Shown here piece after piece: positions 5,524-6,967 of a DNA stretch of 6,967 nt. A program made the position numbers and the translations under genes. Below the pieces are notes generated by a model, which was not told the origin of the DNA, ran no database searches, and saw nothing but the letters and a program-made list of their open reading frames with translations. Numbering within the stretch: the stretch's first letter is position 1; each line of letters opens with the position of its first letter. Origin of the DNA: an uncultured Campylobacter sp. GTDB taxonomy: Bacteria; Campylobacterota; Campylobacteria; Campylobacterales; Campylobacteraceae. Location of the stretch: NCBI GenBank assembly GCA_937896205.1, contig CALBNA010000057.1, positions 1 to 6,967 of the forward strand, written 5' to 3'.

Positions 5524-6015
5524 ATGATAGGTATCATTTTTGGAAGCAGTATGGGAAATACTGAGGAGGCGGCGAGCTTTTTGGCCGAGAATTTGGGGCT
5601 AGAAAACGAGCTTTTAAACGTAGCAAACTGCGACGCGGCTAAGCTAAACGGCTTTGACAAGCTGATTTTGGGCGTTTCTACCTGGGGTACGGGCGACCTG
5701 CAAGACGACTGGGACGCGTTTGATTTTGGCGGACTAAAGCTTAGCGGTAAGACGGTCGCGATATTTGGCACGGGCGACGCGGAGAGCTACGCAGATAGTT
5801 TTTGCGGCGCGATGGGCAAGCTATACGACGAGGTCGTAAAAGCTGGCGCAAACGTCGTGGGCGCAGTATCCGTGGACGGATATAAATTTGACGAATCAGA
5901 AGCCGTAAGAGGCGGTAAATTCGTCGGTCTGCCGCTTGATGCGGACAACGAAAGCGAAAAAACCGAGCCTAGAATCAGCGCTTGGATAGAGCAGATCAAA
6001 CCTCATTTTGCTTAA
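5524..6015 (+). CDS. fldA: Flavodoxin FldA (long-chain)
   Basis: A protein of 163 residues, a usual length for long-chain flavodoxins. It is a cytoplasmic FMN electron carrier; in Helicobacter and Campylobacter the family accepts electrons from pyruvate and 2-oxoglutarate oxidoreductases. The phosphate-binding loop is GSSMGNTEE (7-15). The 50s loop is STWGTGDLQDDWD (52-64) with W54 stacking on the flavin, and the 90s loop is FGTGDAESYAD (81-91) with Y89 on the other face. The long-chain insertion contains DGYKFDES (118-125), and GGKFVGLPLD (130-139) follows. H. pylori FldA has alanine where this protein has W54, so the flavin pocket differs. AAAGGA (5511-5516) overlaps the preceding stop and lies seven bases before the ATG. 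It is the last gene of the operon, followed by a strong terminator. It shares the Fur-box promoter, as expected for a protein that replaces ferredoxin when iron is scarce. Confidence 0.95.
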   Translation: MIGIIFGSSMGNTEEAASFLAENLGLENELLNVANCDAAKLNGFDKLILGVSTWGTGDLQDDWDAFDFGGLKLSGKTVAIFGTGDAESYADSFCGAMGKLYDEVVKAGANVVGAVSVDGYKFDESEAVRGGKFVGLPLDADNESEKTEPRISAWIEQIKPHFA

Positions 6016-6031
6016 AATTTAATACTTTTAG

Positions 6032-6053
6032 TCGGGCTTTTTGCCCGATTTTT
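6032..6053 (+). terminator. Intrinsic terminator of the fldA operon
   Basis: TCGGGC (6032-6037) and GCCCGA (6043-6048) form a perfect GC-rich 6-bp stem with a TTTTT loop, followed by TTTTT (6049-6053). It lies 16 bases after the fldA stop and is a textbook rho-independent terminator. Confidence 0.9.
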
Positions 6054-6111
6054 CAATCCCAACAAAAACCATTCTAGCTACTAAAATCCAATCTTTTAAA
6101 TTTCAGTTTTC

Positions 6112-6133
6112 TTTAAAATCTTAAAGGTAGAAT
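6112..6133 (+). promoter_or_regulatory. Candidate promoter of the methyltransferase gene
   Basis: Two -10-like boxes lie in the AT-rich gap after the fldA terminator: TAAAAT (6114-6119, in CTTTAAAATC) and TAGAAT (6128-6133, in GGTAGAAT). Either would give a leader of 25-45 bases before the AGGAG at 6154-6158. The strong terminator upstream makes a separate promoter likely; which box is used cannot be told. Confidence 0.35.
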
Positions 6134-6163
6134 TAAATTTATTTTTTAAATTTAGGAGAAAGT

Positions 6164-6967
6164 ATGGCGTATCAAGAGGAGTATTGGCAAAACTTTTATG
6201 AAAAAGCATGGGCGACAAGGGCTAAATTTATGGATGAGTGCCTAAAAAACGGACTCAATAGCTATCAAGCCGTAAAAATGCTGGAGAAAAAGGAGCGGCT
6301 ACACGAGTTAAGTTTGGATAACGTTACAAACGAGATGGTTTGGGAGAAGCGAAAGCTTTTTAGTACGAATGTTTTAAGATTCGTCGAAATCCCGGTTGCT
6401 AGACTCACCACTAGACAAGGGACTGAGCTAATCGTGCCTTTTCACTCGTCGTTTAACTTCTATGATATGCTGATAGATATCATCGACGAGACGGGGCCTT
6501 ACGATAGTATCGTGGAGCTTGGTTGCGGATACGGTCGAAATTTGATTGAAATTTTTTATAGGGGCGGACCGACGAACGTGCGGTATTTTGGTGGAGAATT
6601 TACGCAAAGCGGCGTAGAGATCGCTAGCAAGCTAGCCGCCGCGACGCCTAAAATGAATGCTAAGTTTTTCCATTTTAATCACCTAGAGCCTAGTCTTGAA
6701 GGGTTAGATTTGGATAAAAAGGCCTTTGTTTTTACATGCCACTCTATCGAGCAGGTTAAAGAGATCCCGCCACAGTGGTTTGACGTAGTAGCAAATGCCG
6801 CCGACTTCGTGCGCTGCGCTCATTTAGAACCGTTTGGGTTTCAAATAGAAGGAGCAAACGACGCTGTTAGCGAAAGACAAAGAGGGTTTTTTAAAACTCA
6901 AGGTTGGAACGTCAATTTTGCCGAGACCTTCTTTAACGCCGCCAGACGAAACGTTATCGCCATAGAC
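6164..6967 (+). CDS. SAM-dependent methyltransferase, 3' end missing
   Basis: An ATG at 6164 with AGGAG (6154-6158) five bases upstream opens a frame of 268 codons that is still open at the window end. The first 110 or so residues are a helical N-terminal region (MAYQEEYWQNFYEKAWATRA at the start). A class I Rossmann methyltransferase core follows: motif I IVELGCGYGRN (116-126) binds SAM; GGEFTQSG (143-150) carries the acidic residue E145 at the end of strand 2; and FVFTCHSIEQV (188-198) fits strand 4 with the post-strand motif. No substrate domain is recognisable. The HSIEQV and later HLEPFGFQ stretches remind me of methyltransferases in sugar or surface-glycan clusters, but this is a weak impression. 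It stands behind a terminator, separate from the fldA operon. Confidence 0.8.
   Translation, partial: MAYQEEYWQNFYEKAWATRAKFMDECLKNGLNSYQAVKMLEKKERLHELSLDNVTNEMVWEKRKLFSTNVLRFVEIPVARLTTRQGTELIVPFHSSFNFYDMLIDIIDETGPYDSIVELGCGYGRNLIEIFYRGGPTNVRYFGGEFTQSGVEIASKLAAATPKMNAKFFHFNHLEPSLEGLDLDKKAFVFTCHSIEQVKEIPPQWFDVVANAADFVRCAHLEPFGFQIEGANDAVSERQRGFFKTQGWNVNFAETFFNAARRNVIAID

Noticed and set aside
5141..5999. Minus-strand frames opposite the hypothetical gene and fldA
   Set aside because: Ser/Pro-rich complements of recognised coding sequence; no ribosome binding sites.

Overview
The window looks like one short assembly contig from an epsilonproteobacterium, most likely a Campylobacter of the oral, higher-GC kind (concisus/curvus/rectus/showae type). 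This rests on a Helicobacter/Campylobacter-style long-chain flavodoxin with two small upstream genes, A/T-rich promoters with TATAAT or TAAAAT boxes and no clear -35, strong AGGAG-type ribosome binding sites, and intergenic DNA packed with the hexamer AAATTT. Genus is inference from family recognition; no search was run. Positions 1-42 are not biological: they are an Illumina Nextera index plus transposase adapter left on the contig end. The last gene runs off the right end.

Layout. 43-952 (minus): a pentapeptide-repeat-like protein, AT-rich, split between two frames at a homopolymer with two -1 slippery heptamers and cut off by the adapter. 1131-2276 (plus): a secreted or periplasmic MORN-variant repeat protein. 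2277-3027: 751 bases with no supported gene but about 18 AAATTT hexamers. 3028-3717 (plus): an amino-acid racemase of the aspartate/glutamate racemase superfamily (YgeA type), followed by a hairpin terminator. 3718-4471: a gene-poor stretch with several hairpins and, on the minus strand, what looks like a decayed gene in three frame segments (3967-4356).

4472-6015 (plus): a compact three-gene operon: a DUF2325 protein, an unrecognised cysteine-rich protein of 238 residues, and flavodoxin FldA. It has a good Fur-type operator (4392-4406) and a TATAAT promoter in front and a strong intrinsic terminator behind. The arrangement suggests an iron-responsive redox unit: flavodoxin carries electrons in central metabolism, for example from pyruvate and 2-oxoglutarate oxidoreductases, and the two cysteine-rich proteins would be induced with it. 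From 6164 to the window end lies the first part of a SAM-dependent methyltransferase with its own promoter region.

The most worthwhile leads are the slippery-site frameshift in the pentapeptide-repeat gene, the Fur-box operon with two uncharacterised Cys-rich partners of FldA, and the AAATTT-dense intergenic DNA.
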